DNA from: CAVSEK01 sp963726975
GTDB lineage: Bacteria > Actinomycetota > Actinomycetes > Mycobacteriales > SCTD01
Length of the DNA: 64,000 bases
Direction of reading: 5' to 3'
Assembly (NCBI GenBank): GCA_963726975.1
Contig: CAVSEK010000013.1
Span: 806,001-870,000 of the forward strand
The position numbers and the translations under genes were made by a program. Of the stretch, positions 1 through 7,696 are shown one piece after another; the first letter of the stretch is position 1; each line of letters begins with the position of its first letter. Below the pieces are notes generated by a model. That model was not told where the DNA came from. It searched no databases and saw only the letters and a program-made list of their open reading frames with translations.

Positions 1-164
1 GCCTGGGCGAACTTCACGACGCCGTACGCCCCGTCGCGGTCGGTGAGCGCGAGGGTGTCCATCCCGTGGTCGGCCGCCCGGGCGACCAGGTCGGCCGGCG
101 AGCAGGCGCCGTGGCGCAGCGAGTAGCCGCTGGCCACGTGCAGGTGGACGAAGGGGTCGGGCAC
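1..164 (-). CDS. dnaE2: Error-prone DNA polymerase DnaE2, N-terminal fragment
   Basis: This is the first 54 codons of a gene that runs off the left edge of the window. The product starts VPDPFVHLHVASGYSLRHGA and continues with the PHP-domain block around DHGMDTLALTDRDGAYG, the N-terminal signature of alpha-subunit C-family polymerases of the DnaE2/ImuC type. DnaE2 is the translesion polymerase of the actinobacterial mutasome and works with ImuA' and ImuB after DNA damage. The GTG start lies 36 bp after the upstream HEPN gene on the same strand, and the whole set sits behind a LexA box at 1360-1375. DnaE1 also has a PHP domain; the choice of DnaE2 rests on the short N-terminus and the neighbours. 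Confidence 0.85.
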   Translation of the reverse strand, partial: MPDPFVHLHVASGYSLRHGACSPADLVARAADHGMDTLALTDRDGAYGVVKFAQ

Positions 165-200
165 GACGGTCCTCAGGTCGGAGCGGGCGGGGCGGGGCGG

Positions 201-692
201 TCAGGAGGTGGCGAGCAGGGCCTGCGAGGGCCGGCCGAGCGCGGTCTCGACGACCCCGAGGAAGGTCTGCGCGTCGCGCAGCAGGTCGTCGGCCTCGCGG
301 GCGGTGACGGCGGTGGGCACGCCCGCCTCGGCGGCGGCCCGCTTGCGCGCGCCGGCGGCGAAGAAGTCGGCCCACTCGGCGAGCTCGGGAGCCACCGCGC
401 GCAGCAGCACCCAGGCGCTCGTCGGTCGGGACCGCCGACCGCTCGACGGCCGGGCGCGGCAGGCGAGCACAGCGGCGGCGGCCCGCAGGGCGGACAGGTG
501 CGCCGCGGCGTACCGGTCGACCGGGTGGGTCGCCAGAGCCGCCTCGTGGACCCCGCGGCGGGCCAGGGACAGCAGGGTGTCGGCAGGCAGCGGGGAGGTG
601 CGGGCCGGCAGCTCGGGGCGCAGGTCGCGCACGGGTGCGGGCACGGGCACGGGTGCGGTCACGGGAGCGGTCACGGAGGTCACGGAGGTCAC
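201..692 (-). CDS. SAV_6107-family HEPN domain protein
   Basis: A 163-residue protein with a low-complexity Val/Thr/Pro/Ala N-terminus (about residues 1-30, encoded by a degenerate GTGACC repeat, so the exact GTG start is uncertain) followed by an all-helical domain. The block LLSLARRGVHEAALATHPVDRYAAAHLSAL and the C-terminal ADDLLRDAQTFLGVVE match my knowledge of the SAV_6107 HEPN family, which in actinomycetes is encoded beside dnaE2 and DUF6504. No RxxxxH RNase motif of toxic HEPN proteins is evident. It is sandwiched between DUF6504 (7 bp upstream) and dnaE2, which suggests an accessory role in SOS mutagenesis; no biochemical role is known to me. Confidence 0.75.
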   Translation of the reverse strand: MTSVTSVTAPVTAPVPVPAPVRDLRPELPARTSPLPADTLLSLARRGVHEAALATHPVDRYAAAHLSALRAAAAVLACRARPSSGRRSRPTSAWVLLRAVAPELAEWADFFAAGARKRAAAEAGVPTAVTAREADDLLRDAQTFLGVVETALGRPSQALLATS

Positions 693-699
693 CGGGTCC

Positions 700-1131
700 T
701 CAGTCCAGGACCCGGGCGAGCGACCAGGTGCCCCGGGCGCTGTCGAGGCACAGGTCGTAGACGCCGGAGCCGCTGGACGCCCCGGCGGCGGCCTCGACCC
801 GCCACCAGTCCCGCTCGCCGTCGTCGATCCCGGCCGGGCCGACCGCGGCGCCGACGTCGGGGGCGGGCTCGCCCCAGGCGCGCTGGGCCCACTTCGGCGA
901 GGGCGGCACCGGGGCGGTCTCCAGCGGTGCGGGCGACGCCGCGGCGTCGGCCGGGTCGGAGGCGTCGCCCGTCACGAGGGCCGAGACGGCGGCGGCCCGC
1001 CACCAGCCGCCCGCCTCGGTCCAGCGGGCGAGCACCTCGCGCACGACGTAGAGCCGACCGCGCCACAGGAACTGCGCGGGCTCGTCGTCGGAGCGGCGGA
1101 CCTCGACCGGATCGGTGTGAAGACGGGACAC
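700..1131 (-). CDS. DUF6504 family protein
   Basis: A 143-residue protein with two conserved blocks: the N-terminal VEVRRSDDEPAQFLWRGRLY followed by a WTEAGGWW segment, and a C-terminal ERDWWRVEA...GVYDLCLD segment, separated by a Pro/Ala-rich linker (about 62-90). This is the layout of DUF6504, a family usually next to the Y-family polymerase ImuB or dnaE2 in actinomycetes. It is the first gene of the minus-strand set DUF6504-HEPN-dnaE2 and lies 230 bp downstream of the LexA box, so DNA-damage induction is likely. No imuA' or imuB is visible upstream: the next gene is divergent. Function unknown. Confidence 0.75.
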   Translation of the reverse strand: MSRLHTDPVEVRRSDDEPAQFLWRGRLYVVREVLARWTEAGGWWRAAAVSALVTGDASDPADAAASPAPLETAPVPPSPKWAQRAWGEPAPDVGAAVGPAGIDDGERDWWRVEAAAGASSGSGVYDLCLDSARGTWSLARVLD

Positions 1132-1205
1132 GACGCTCTCCTCCGACAGGGGGACGGGCAGCGGTCACTGCCCGCGGTGTGCCGGGGGAAGGCGGCGGCG
1201 GCACC

Positions 1206-1249
1206 GCCGGTCCGGGCAGCGCGCTTCCCCACGCGCTGCCCGGACCGGC
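1206..1249. terminator. Perfect 18-bp hairpin, possible terminator or attenuator
   Basis: The arms GCCGGTCCGGGCAGCGCG (1206-1223) and its exact reverse complement (1232-1249) surround an 8-nt loop. There is no T-tract, which is common for high-GC terminators. It lies between the LexA box and the DUF6504 start, inside the 453-bp gene-free stretch 1132-1584, so an SOS transcript would have to pass through it. It could end a short transcript or attenuate the mutagenesis genes. In one minus frame this stretch encodes a peptide with an RsbW-like look (VVRLPADGA), but the hairpin falls inside that frame and I do not call a gene. Confidence 0.55.
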
Positions 1250-1359
1250 GGACCCGTCCGGCGGTGCGCGAGGGTCGAGCTGCACGCACCGTCGGCCGGG
1301 AGCCGCACGACGGCGAGGTCCGCGAGGCCCTCGTCGTCGACGTTCGAACAGATGATCGT

Positions 1360-1375
1360 GCGAACACCTGTTCGA
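1360..1375. promoter_or_regulatory. LexA (SOS) box upstream of the DUF6504-HEPN-dnaE2 set
   Basis: The sequence gCGAACACCTGTTCGa is an inverted repeat CGAAC-N4-GTTCG matching the actinobacterial LexA consensus TCGAAC-N4-GTTCGA in 15 of its 16 positions' core pattern, with only the outermost left base off. A further half site (GTTCGAA) lies at about 1342-1348. The site lies in the divergent region between DUF6504 (-) and the SDR gene (+). Given dnaE2 downstream on the minus strand, control of the mutagenesis genes is the natural reading. Confidence 0.8.
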
Positions 1376-1450
1376 ACACCAGGAACAGTAGACCCTGCCA
1401 CCGACAGGACCGTCAACCGTCGACCTCGGGTCGAGGGCGGTCACCCGGTC

Positions 1451-1530
1451 GCCACCCGGCAGCCAGGCCACCCGACAGCCACCCGACAGCCACCCGACAG
1501 CCACCCGGCAGCGGACCCGGCAGCGGACCC
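1451..1530. repeat. 11-12-bp tandem repeat array upstream of the SDR gene
   Basis: Three exact tandem copies of CCACCCGACAG lie at 1468-1478, 1479-1489 and 1490-1500, flanked by variant copies (CCACCCGGCAG at 1501-1511, then CGGACCCGGCAG units to 1530, and one at 1452-1462). The array is non-coding and ends about 55 bp before the SDR start. Together with the hairpin and LexA box it fills the 453-bp gap 1132-1584. Confidence 0.8.
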
Positions 1531-1584
1531 GGGACCGGGCCGAGACCAGGTGCGGCCGGGCCTCCCGCGGGGCAGGGGGGCGGC

Positions 1585-2358
1585 ATGACGACGAACGACG
1601 GCCGGCTCGCCGGCACCGTGGCCCTGGTGACCGGCGCGAGCTCGGGGATCGGCGAGGCGACCGCGCTCGCCCTGGCCGCCGAGGGCGCTGCGGTGGCGGT
1701 CGCCGCGCGCCGCAGGGACCGGCTCGACGACCTCGCCGGGCGCCTCGAGCAGACCGGCGCCCGGGTCCTCGTGCTCGAGACGGACGTCACCCAGGAGCAG
1801 CAGGCCCGCGACGCCGTCGAGCGCACCGTGAGCGAGCTCGGCCGCCTCGACACGCTCGTCAACAACGCCGGCGTGATGCTGCTCGGGCCGGTGGAGCACG
1901 CACCCGTCGAGGAGTGGCAGCGCATGGTCGAGCTGAACGTGCTCGGCCTGCTGTACTGCGCGCACGCCGCGCTCCCCCACCTGCTGTCGGCGGCGCAGGA
2001 CGGCCCGCGCCAGGTCGCCGACATGGTCAACATCAGCTCGGTCGCCGGTCGGGTGGCCCGCAACGGCAGCGGCGTCTACAACGCGACGAAGTTCGGCGTC
2101 GGCGCCTTCAGCGAGTCGCTGCGCCAGGAGGTGACCAGGCGCCACGTCCGGGTCAGCCTCGTCGAGCCCGGCGCGGTCGCCACCGAGCTCGTCGGCCACA
2201 ACCGGCCGGAGGTGCAGGAGTCGCTCAAGGGCCGCTTCGACGGCGTGGAGCGGCTCGAGGCCGAGGACATCGCCGACGCGATCGCCTACGTCGTGACCCG
2301 CCCCCGCCGCGTCGCGGTCAACGAGGTCCTCATCCGCCCCACCGAGCAGGAGGGCTGA
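1585..2358 (+). CDS. SDR family NAD(P)-dependent oxidoreductase
   Basis: A 257-residue classical short-chain dehydrogenase. The Rossmann glycine motif TGASSGIG is at residues 16-23, NNAG at about 93-96, the catalytic serine in NISS (about 151), and the YNATK catalytic Tyr/Lys at about 165/169, so the enzyme should be active. The block after the active site (SLVEPGAVATELVGHN) is typical of clavaldehyde-dehydrogenase-like or YdfG-like SDRs that act on small hydroxy acids or alcohols; the substrate cannot be read from sequence. The ATG is preceded by a G-rich ribosome site (GGCAGGGGGG). It is divergent from the SOS genes and converges with the acyl-CoA dehydrogenase gene. Confidence 0.9.
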   Translation: MTTNDGRLAGTVALVTGASSGIGEATALALAAEGAAVAVAARRRDRLDDLAGRLEQTGARVLVLETDVTQEQQARDAVERTVSELGRLDTLVNNAGVMLLGPVEHAPVEEWQRMVELNVLGLLYCAHAALPHLLSAAQDGPRQVADMVNISSVAGRVARNGSGVYNATKFGVGAFSESLRQEVTRRHVRVSLVEPGAVATELVGHNRPEVQESLKGRFDGVERLEAEDIADAIAYVVTRPRRVAVNEVLIRPTEQEG

Positions 2359-2376
2359 GGCGCTGGACCGCCGTAC

Positions 2377-2417
2377 GTCCGCCCGACACGCGACGAGCGC
2401 GCCCGCGTCGGGCGGAC
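2377..2417. terminator. Bidirectional hairpin terminator between convergent genes
   Basis: GTCCGCCCGAC (2377-2387) pairs perfectly with GTCGGGCGGAC (2407-2417) across a 19-nt loop that is itself GC-rich. It lies exactly in the 78-bp gap between the convergent SDR and acyl-CoA dehydrogenase genes, where a shared factor-independent terminator is expected. There is no T-tract. Confidence 0.65.
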
Positions 2418-2436
2418 CCAGGCGGGCTCAGGGAGC

Positions 2437-4227
2437 TCAGAACCAGGCGTCGGGCATGTCCAGGACGGTGCGGTCCAGCGCGTCGAGCAGGTCCAGCTGC
2501 GGTCCGGTGCGCGGCAGCTCCCAGCGGAAGAAGAACCGGCAGGCCGCCCGCTTGCCGTCGTAGAGGTCGCCGGTCCGCCCCTGCGCGGTGAGCGCCTGCT
2601 CCAGCCACAGCCAGGCGACGACCAGGTGCCCGACGGCCTCCAGGTAGACCGTCGCGTTGGCCAGCGCCAGCTCCACGTCGCCGGTCCCCCACAGCCGACC
2701 GGTCGTCGCCACGACCCGGTCCAGCACCTCGCGCAGCTGTGCGGCGTACGGCGCCAGCTCCGGGGACGTCGCCCGGTCGGCCGTCGCGCGCACCGTCTCG
2801 GCGAGCACCGCGAGACCTGCTCCGCCCTGCTGCACGACCTTGCGCCCGAGCAGGTCGAGCGCCTGGATGCCGTGCGTGCCCTCGTGGATGGGGTTGAGCC
2901 GGTTGTCGCGGTAGTGCTGCTCGACGTCGTACTCGCGGGTGTAGCCGTAGCCGCCGTGCACCTGGATGGCGAGGCTGTTGGCCTCCAGGCACCACTGCGA
3001 GGGCCAGGACTTGGCGATCGGGGTGAGCGTGTCGAGCAGCAGGTGCGCGCGGTCGCGCTCCTCCTGCGTGGGCGCGGTGCGCTCCTCGTCGACGAGCCGG
3101 CTGCAGTACAGGACCAGCGCGAGCCCGCCCTCGACGTACGCCTTCTGCGCGAGCAGCATCCGCCGCACGTCGGGGTGCTCGACGATCGGCACCTGCGGCG
3201 ACGAGGGGTCCTTGCCGGTGACCGGCCGGCCCTGCGGCCGCTCCCGCGCGTACTGCAGGGACTTGAGGTAGCCGGTGTAGCCCAGGGCGGCCGCGCCCGA
3301 GCCGACGCCGATCCGCGCCTCGTTCATCATGTGGAACATGTACGACAGCCCGCGGTGCTGCTCGCCGACGAGGAAGCCGACCGCGCCCGGCCGCCCGCCC
3401 GGGGTGTGCACGCCCTCGCCGAAGTTGAGCAGCGTGTTGGTCGTGCCCCGGTAGCCCATCTTGTGGTTGAGCCCGGCGAGGACCACGTCGTTGCGCTCGC
3501 CGGTCTCGACGACGATCTTGGGCACGATGAACAGGCTGATGCCCTTCACGCCCGCCGGGCCGCCCGGCACCTTGGCCAGGACGAGGTGGACGATGTTGTC
3601 CCCGAGCTCGTGGTCGCCGGCGGAGATCCACATCTTGTTGCCGAAGAGGCGGTAGGTGCCGTCGTCCTGCGGCTCCGCGCGGGTCGTCACGTCGGCGAGC
3701 GAGGAGCCGGCCTGCGGCTCCGACAGGCACATGGTGCCGAAGAAGCGGCCCTCGACCATCGGCCGGACGTAGGTGTCGACCTGCTCCGGGGTGCCGTGCG
3801 CCAGCAGCAGGTTGGCGTTGCCGATCGTGAGGAACGGGTAGCTCGACGTCCCGACGTTGGCGGCCTGGAACCACGCGAAGCAGGCGCTGGAGACCACGCC
3901 CGGCAGCTGCATCCCGCCGACCTCGGCGTCCATCGAGCTGGCGATGAGCCCGGTCTGCGCGAAGACGTCGAGCGCCTGCCGGACCTCGGGCACCAGCCGG
4001 ACCCGGCCCTCCTCGACGGTCGGCTCGTGCGCGTCGTTGGCCTTGTTGTGCGGGGCGAAGCGCTCGGTCGCCACCTGCTCGGCGAGGTCGAGCACCGCGT
4101 CGAAGGTGTCGCGGGAGTGGTCGGCGTAGCGCTCGCGCTTGGTGAGCAGCTCGACGTCCAGCCACTCGTAGAGCAGGAAGTCCAGGTCGCGGCGGGACAG
4201 CAGCAGGCTCGGCAGGGCGGGCGGCAT
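2437..4227 (-). CDS. Acyl-CoA dehydrogenase (long form with C-terminal extension)
   Basis: A 596-residue flavoenzyme, about 200 residues longer than the standard acyl-CoA dehydrogenase, like the DmdC/AidB-like group with an extra C-terminal domain. Seen in the sequence: the FAD/substrate block GTMCLSEPQAGSSLADV, the MWISAGDHE segment, the MMNEARIGVGSGA helix, and the QVHGGYGYTREYDVEQHYRDNRLNPIHEGT region that closes the active site. It should oxidise an acyl-CoA to the 2-enoyl-CoA with electrons going to ETF. I chose the ATG at 4227 (MPPALPSLLLSRRDLDFLLYEW) because the 34 residues upstream look non-coding and overlap the efe regulatory region. Its chain-length preference is unknown. It is divergent from the iron-uptake operon and alone on its strand. 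Confidence 0.85.
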   Translation of the reverse strand: MPPALPSLLLSRRDLDFLLYEWLDVELLTKRERYADHSRDTFDAVLDLAEQVATERFAPHNKANDAHEPTVEEGRVRLVPEVRQALDVFAQTGLIASSMDAEVGGMQLPGVVSSACFAWFQAANVGTSSYPFLTIGNANLLLAHGTPEQVDTYVRPMVEGRFFGTMCLSEPQAGSSLADVTTRAEPQDDGTYRLFGNKMWISAGDHELGDNIVHLVLAKVPGGPAGVKGISLFIVPKIVVETGERNDVVLAGLNHKMGYRGTTNTLLNFGEGVHTPGGRPGAVGFLVGEQHRGLSYMFHMMNEARIGVGSGAAALGYTGYLKSLQYARERPQGRPVTGKDPSSPQVPIVEHPDVRRMLLAQKAYVEGGLALVLYCSRLVDEERTAPTQEERDRAHLLLDTLTPIAKSWPSQWCLEANSLAIQVHGGYGYTREYDVEQHYRDNRLNPIHEGTHGIQALDLLGRKVVQQGGAGLAVLAETVRATADRATSPELAPYAAQLREVLDRVVATTGRLWGTGDVELALANATVYLEAVGHLVVAWLWLEQALTAQGRTGDLYDGKRAACRFFFRWELPRTGPQLDLLDALDRTVLDMPDAWF

Positions 4228-4341
4228 GCAGGAAGGGTAGGCGGCGCGGGAGCGTTGCCCCGACGTCGTCGTGGCGTCGTGCCGGGCGGCGAGACCGGTC
4301 TCTCCCCCGTCCCGGGTTGACGGCTGCACCAGGGACCCTCG

Positions 4342-4360
4342 TAAGGTGAGGGTGCCCTAA
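4342..4360. promoter_or_regulatory. IdeR/DtxR-like iron box controlling efeUOB
   Basis: TAAGGTGAGGGTGCCCTAA matches the IdeR/DtxR consensus TTAGGTTAGGCTAACCTAA at 14 of 19 positions and keeps its dyad. It sits 58 bp before the efeU start. A longer inverted repeat (AGGTGAGGG...CCCTCACCT, to about 4377) overlaps it. Iron-loaded IdeR would repress the downstream uptake operon. It is also 115 bp from the divergent acyl-CoA dehydrogenase, which may or may not be affected. Confidence 0.75.
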
Positions 4361-4417
4361 GTAAAGGTGCCCTCACCTCCCCGGTGGACGGCCCCGCTCC
4401 CCGTGAGAGGACACCCC

Positions 4418-5265
4418 GTGCTCGCGATCTTCCTGATCGGCCTGCGTGAGGGTCTCGAGGCCGCGCTCGTCGTGAGCATCCTCGTCGCCTACCTCGTCAA
4501 GATCGGCCGCCGCGACGCCCTCCCGCTGCTGTGGGCCGGCGTCGCCGTCGCGGTCGTGCTCAGCCTGGGCTTCGGCGCCCTGCTCGAGCTGACCCGCGCC
4601 GAGCTGTCCTTCACGCAGCAGGAGCTGCTCGGCGGCTCGCTGTCGGTCGTCGCGGTCGGCTTCGTGACCTGGATGGTCTTCTGGATGCGCCGCACGGCGC
4701 GCCACCTCAAGGGCGAGCTCGAGGGCCGGGTGCAGGCCGCGCTCGTCGCCGGCGGCACGGCGCTGGCCGTCGTCGCCGTTCCTCGCCGTCGGCCGCGAGG
4801 GCCTGGAGACCGCGCTGTTCCTGTGGGCCGCGGCCCAGTCCGCCAGCGCGGGTCACGTCGCTGACCGGGGCCGTGCTCGGCATCGCCGTGGCGGTGCTGC
4901 TCGCGTACGGCCTCTACCGGCGCAGCGTGAAGCTCAACCTGGCACGCTTCTTCACCGTCACCGGCTCGCTGCTCGTCGTGGTCGCGGCCGGCGTGCTGTC
5001 GTACGGCGTGCACGACCTGCAGGAGGCCGGCGTGCTGCCGGGGATCGGCACGCTCGCCTTCGACGTGAGCGCGCAGGTGCCGCCGGACAGCTGGTACGGC
5101 GTGCTGCTGCGCGGCACCGTGAACTTCACGCCGGCCACCACGGTCCTGCAGGCCGCCGCCTGGCTCGCCTACCTCGTGCCGGTGCTGGCCCTGTACTTCC
5201 GCCCGCAGCCCGCGCCGGCACCGCGCCCGTCGGCGCCGGCCCCGCGCGCCCGTCTGCCGCCGTGA
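4418..5265 (+). CDS. efeU: EfeU/Ftr1-type iron permease (frameshifted)
   Basis: A polytopic high-affinity iron permease, first gene of efeUOB. Both hallmark REGLE motifs are present: LREGLEAALVV near the N-terminus and GREGLETALF mid-protein. The second is readable only after a frameshift near 4781 (an extra G in GCCGTTC); another frame change near 4851 is needed to recover the TSLTGAVLGIAVAVLLAYGLYRR helix. Both look like single-base insertions. The corrected protein is about 281 residues with seven hydrophobic segments. EfeU imports iron delivered by EfeO/EfeB. The GTG start has no strong ribosome site. An IdeR-like box lies just upstream. Confidence 0.85.
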
Positions 5266-5316
5266 CGCCACACCTCCCGCCCCTCCCCACCCCCGATCCT
5301 GGAGACCCGTCCCCGC

Positions 5317-6447
5317 ATGCGCCTCGCCCTGCCCGCCCTGCTCGCCGCCGGCGCCCTCGGCCTCAGCGGCCTGCGGCAGCTCGCGCCGCCGACACCGCCG
5401 CGGCCGCGGCCATCGCCGTCGAAGGCAGGCGACGACTCCTGCGACGTGTCGCCGCACCGAGCTCGCGGCCGGCACGCAACGCTTCTCCATCGAGCAACAT
5501 CGGGACCAAGACCACCGAGGTCTACGTCTACGCCGAGGGCGACCGGATCGTGGCCGAGAAGGAGAACATCGGCGCCGGGCCTGTCGTACGACCTCACCGC
5601 GCAGGTGCCGGCCCGGCTCCTACGTCGTCGCCTGCAAGCCCGGCCAGGCCGGCGACGGCATCCGCACCCCGGTCACGGTCGCCGCGCGGCCGGCGCCCCG
5701 ACCACCGACTCCGCCGCCGCGCAGGCCGTGGCCGACTACCGGACCTACGTCCAGGGGCAGGTCGACGCGCTCGTGCCGCTCGTCGACGGGCTTCGCCGAC
5801 GCGGTCAAGGCCGGCGACGTCGCGCGGGCCAAGGCGCTGTACGCCCCGTCGCGGGTGCCGTGGGAGCGCGTCGAGCCGGTCGCCGAGGCCTTCGGCGACC
5901 TCGACCCCGAGATGGACGCTCGCGAGGCCGACCTCGAGCCCGGGCCAGGACTGGACCGGCTGGCACCGCATCGAGAAGGCGCTCTGGGTCGACGGCAGCA
6001 CCGCGGGGCTGGCGCCGGTCGCCGACGGGCTCGTCGACGCACGTCGCCGAGCTGCAGGAGCCGGGTCGCGACCGCCGACCTGACGACCGACGTCGATCGG
6101 CAACGGCGCCAAGGAGCTGCTCGACGAGGTCGCCACCGGCAAGATCACCGGCGAGGAGGAGGCCTTCTCGCACACCGACCTGGTCGACTTCGCCGCGAAC
6201 GTCGGACGGCGCGCGAGCAGGCCTTCGCGGTCGCTGCGGCCGGTCGTGCGAGGCCTCGACGCCCGCCCTGGCCGCCCAGCTCGACGCCGCCTTCGCCGAC
6301 GTCGAGCGCCGCGCTCGGCGCCGTACGCCCAGGGCACGGCTACGTCTCCTACGACACCGTCGACGACGCCGGCCGCCGCGAGCTGGCCCGGGTCGTCGAC
6401 GCGCTCGGCGAGCCGCTGTCGCAGCTGGCCGCGGCCGCCACGCGTGA
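5317..6447 (+). CDS. efeO: EfeO iron-binding protein (multiply frameshifted)
   Basis: The secreted iron-binding partner of EfeU. The intact ATG start gives a hydrophobic lipoprotein-like signal (MRLALPALLAAGALGLSG, a Cys following after one inserted C near 5371). Recovered pieces in all three frames match EfeO: a cupredoxin-like N-terminus (IGTKTTEVYVYAEGDRIVAE) and the M75 peptidase-like domain (QDWTGWHRIEKALWVDG, GEEEAFSHTDLVDFAANV, GYVSYDTVDDAGRRELA). At least eight frame changes occur, most explained by an extra C or G, for example GAG-c-AAC near 5495 and GGG-c-CTG near 5580. The stop is inferred at TGA 6445-6447, overlapping the efeB GTG. Sequencing error is far more likely than decay because every piece is conserved. 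Confidence 0.75.
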   Translation: MRLALPALLAAGALGLSGLRQLAPPTPPRPRPSPSKAGDDSCDVSPHRARGRHATLLHRATSGPRPPRSTSTPRATGSWPRRRTSAPGLSYDLTAQVPARLLRRRLQARPGRRRHPHPGHGRRAAGAPTTDSAAAQAVADYRTYVQGQVDALVPLVDGLRRRGQGRRRRAGQGAVRPVAGAVGARRAGRRGLRRPRPRDGRSRGRPRARARTGPAGTASRRRSGSTAAPRGWRRSPTGSSTHVAELQEPGRDRRPDDRRRSATAPRSCSTRSPPARSPARRRPSRTPTWSTSPRTSDGARAGLRGRCGRSCEASTPALAAQLDAAFADVERRARRRTPRARLRLLRHRRRRRPPRAGPGRRRARRAAVAAGRGRHA

Positions 6448-7696
6448 CCGGGCCCGCCAGGCACGCCGCGCGCCGCGGCGTCAGCCGGCCGCCGGCGCCC
6501 TCGGCCTGCTCGGCGCCGGGGCCGGCGGCCGTCGGTGCCGGCGGCGTCTGCGCGGCCGCCGCCGCGCGGCCGCGGCGCCGCGCCGGCCGCCGGACGCGCT
6601 GGCCTTCCACGGCGCGCACCAGGCCGGCATCGTCTCGCCGGTGCAGGGCCACCTGCACTTCGCCTCGTACGACGTCACGACGACCGACCGCGCCGTCGCT
6701 GGTCCTGCTGCTGCGCACGTGGACCGAGGCCGCGGCCGCCCTGACCGCGGGCCGCGAGGTCGGCGCCACCGGCGCGCTGGGCGGCTCGGCCCTGGCGCCG
6801 CCGCAGGACACCGGGGAGGCGCTGGGCCACACGCCCTCGCGGCTGACGATCACCTTCGGCTTCGGGCCGTCGCTGTTCGACGGCCGCTTCGGCCTGGCCG
6901 ACCGGCGGCCGGCCGGCGCTCGCGGACCTGCCGGCCTTCGCCGGCGACGCGCTCGACCCGGCCCGCAGCGGCGGCGACCTGTGCGTCCAGGCCTGCGCGG
7001 ACGACCCGCAGGTGGCGGTGCACGCGATCCGCAACCTGTCCCGGCTGGCGGCCGGCATGGCCGCGGTGCGCTGGGCGCAGCTCGGCTTCGGCAGGGCCTC
7101 GACGACGAGCACCAGCCGAGCAGACGCCCCGCAACCTGTTCGGCTTCAAGGACGGCACCGCCAACATCACCGCGGACGAGACCGCGGCGCTCGACGAGCA
7201 CGTCTGGGCGGCCGCGGACGACGGCGCGGCCTGGATGGCCGGCGGCTCCTACCTCGTCGCCCGCCAGATCAAGATGATCATCGAGACCTGGGACCGCACC
7301 TCGCTGCAGGAGCAGGAGCGGGTCACCGGCCGCACCAAGGGCGAGGGCGCGCCGCTCGGCGGCCGCTCGCGAGCGCGACGAGATCGTGCCGGCGGCGCTG
7401 CCGCCGCACTCGCACGTCGCGCTGGCGCACCCCGTCGAACCACGGCGGCGCGCGGATGCTGCGCCGCGGCTACAACTTCGTCGACGGCACCGACGGGCTC
7501 GGCCACCTCGACGCCGGCCTGTTCTTCCTCGCCTACCAGCGCGACCCGCGCCGCGCAGTTCGTGCCGCGTCCAGCGGGCGCTGAGTCGCGCTCGGACGCG
7601 ATGAACGAGTACCTGCGCCACACCGGCTCGTCGCTGTGGGCCGTCCCGCCGGGCGTGCGGCCGGGCCAGTACGTCGGTCAGGCGCTGTTCGCCTAG
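6444..7696 (+). CDS. efeB: EfeB deferrochelatase / DyP-type peroxidase (multiply frameshifted)
   Basis: A heme peroxidase of the DyP family, third member of efeUOB, exported by Tat. The N-terminus VTGPARHAARRGVSR followed by a Gly/Ala/Leu stretch is a plausible twin-arginine signal. Recovered segments include LVLLLRTWTEAAAALTAGR, FGFGPSLFDGRFGL, the DyP hallmark FGFKDGTANI near 7140-7170, WMAGGSYLVARQIKM and the C-terminal GHLDAGLFFLAYQRDPR. The pieces lie in three frames, broken at about 6495, 6700, 6915, 7115, 7370, 7435 and 7550. EfeB is thought to oxidise Fe2+ or extract heme iron for EfeO/EfeU. Its stop overlaps tail to tail with the hydrolase gene. Confidence 0.8.

Noticed and set aside
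201..692. HEPN protein as a toxin of a toxin-antitoxin pair
   Set aside because: No RxxxxH motif and no MNT partner; the gene belongs with DUF6504 and dnaE2.
66..1355. Long plus-strand open frames across the dnaE2/HEPN/DUF6504 region
   Set aside because: They are antisense shadows in 76% GC DNA with Arg/Pro/Gly-rich nonsense products; the minus-strand frames carry recognisable families.
4418..7696. efeUOB as decayed pseudogenes
   Set aside because: Breaks are single-base insertions with all conserved residues retained; assembly error is the simpler explanation.
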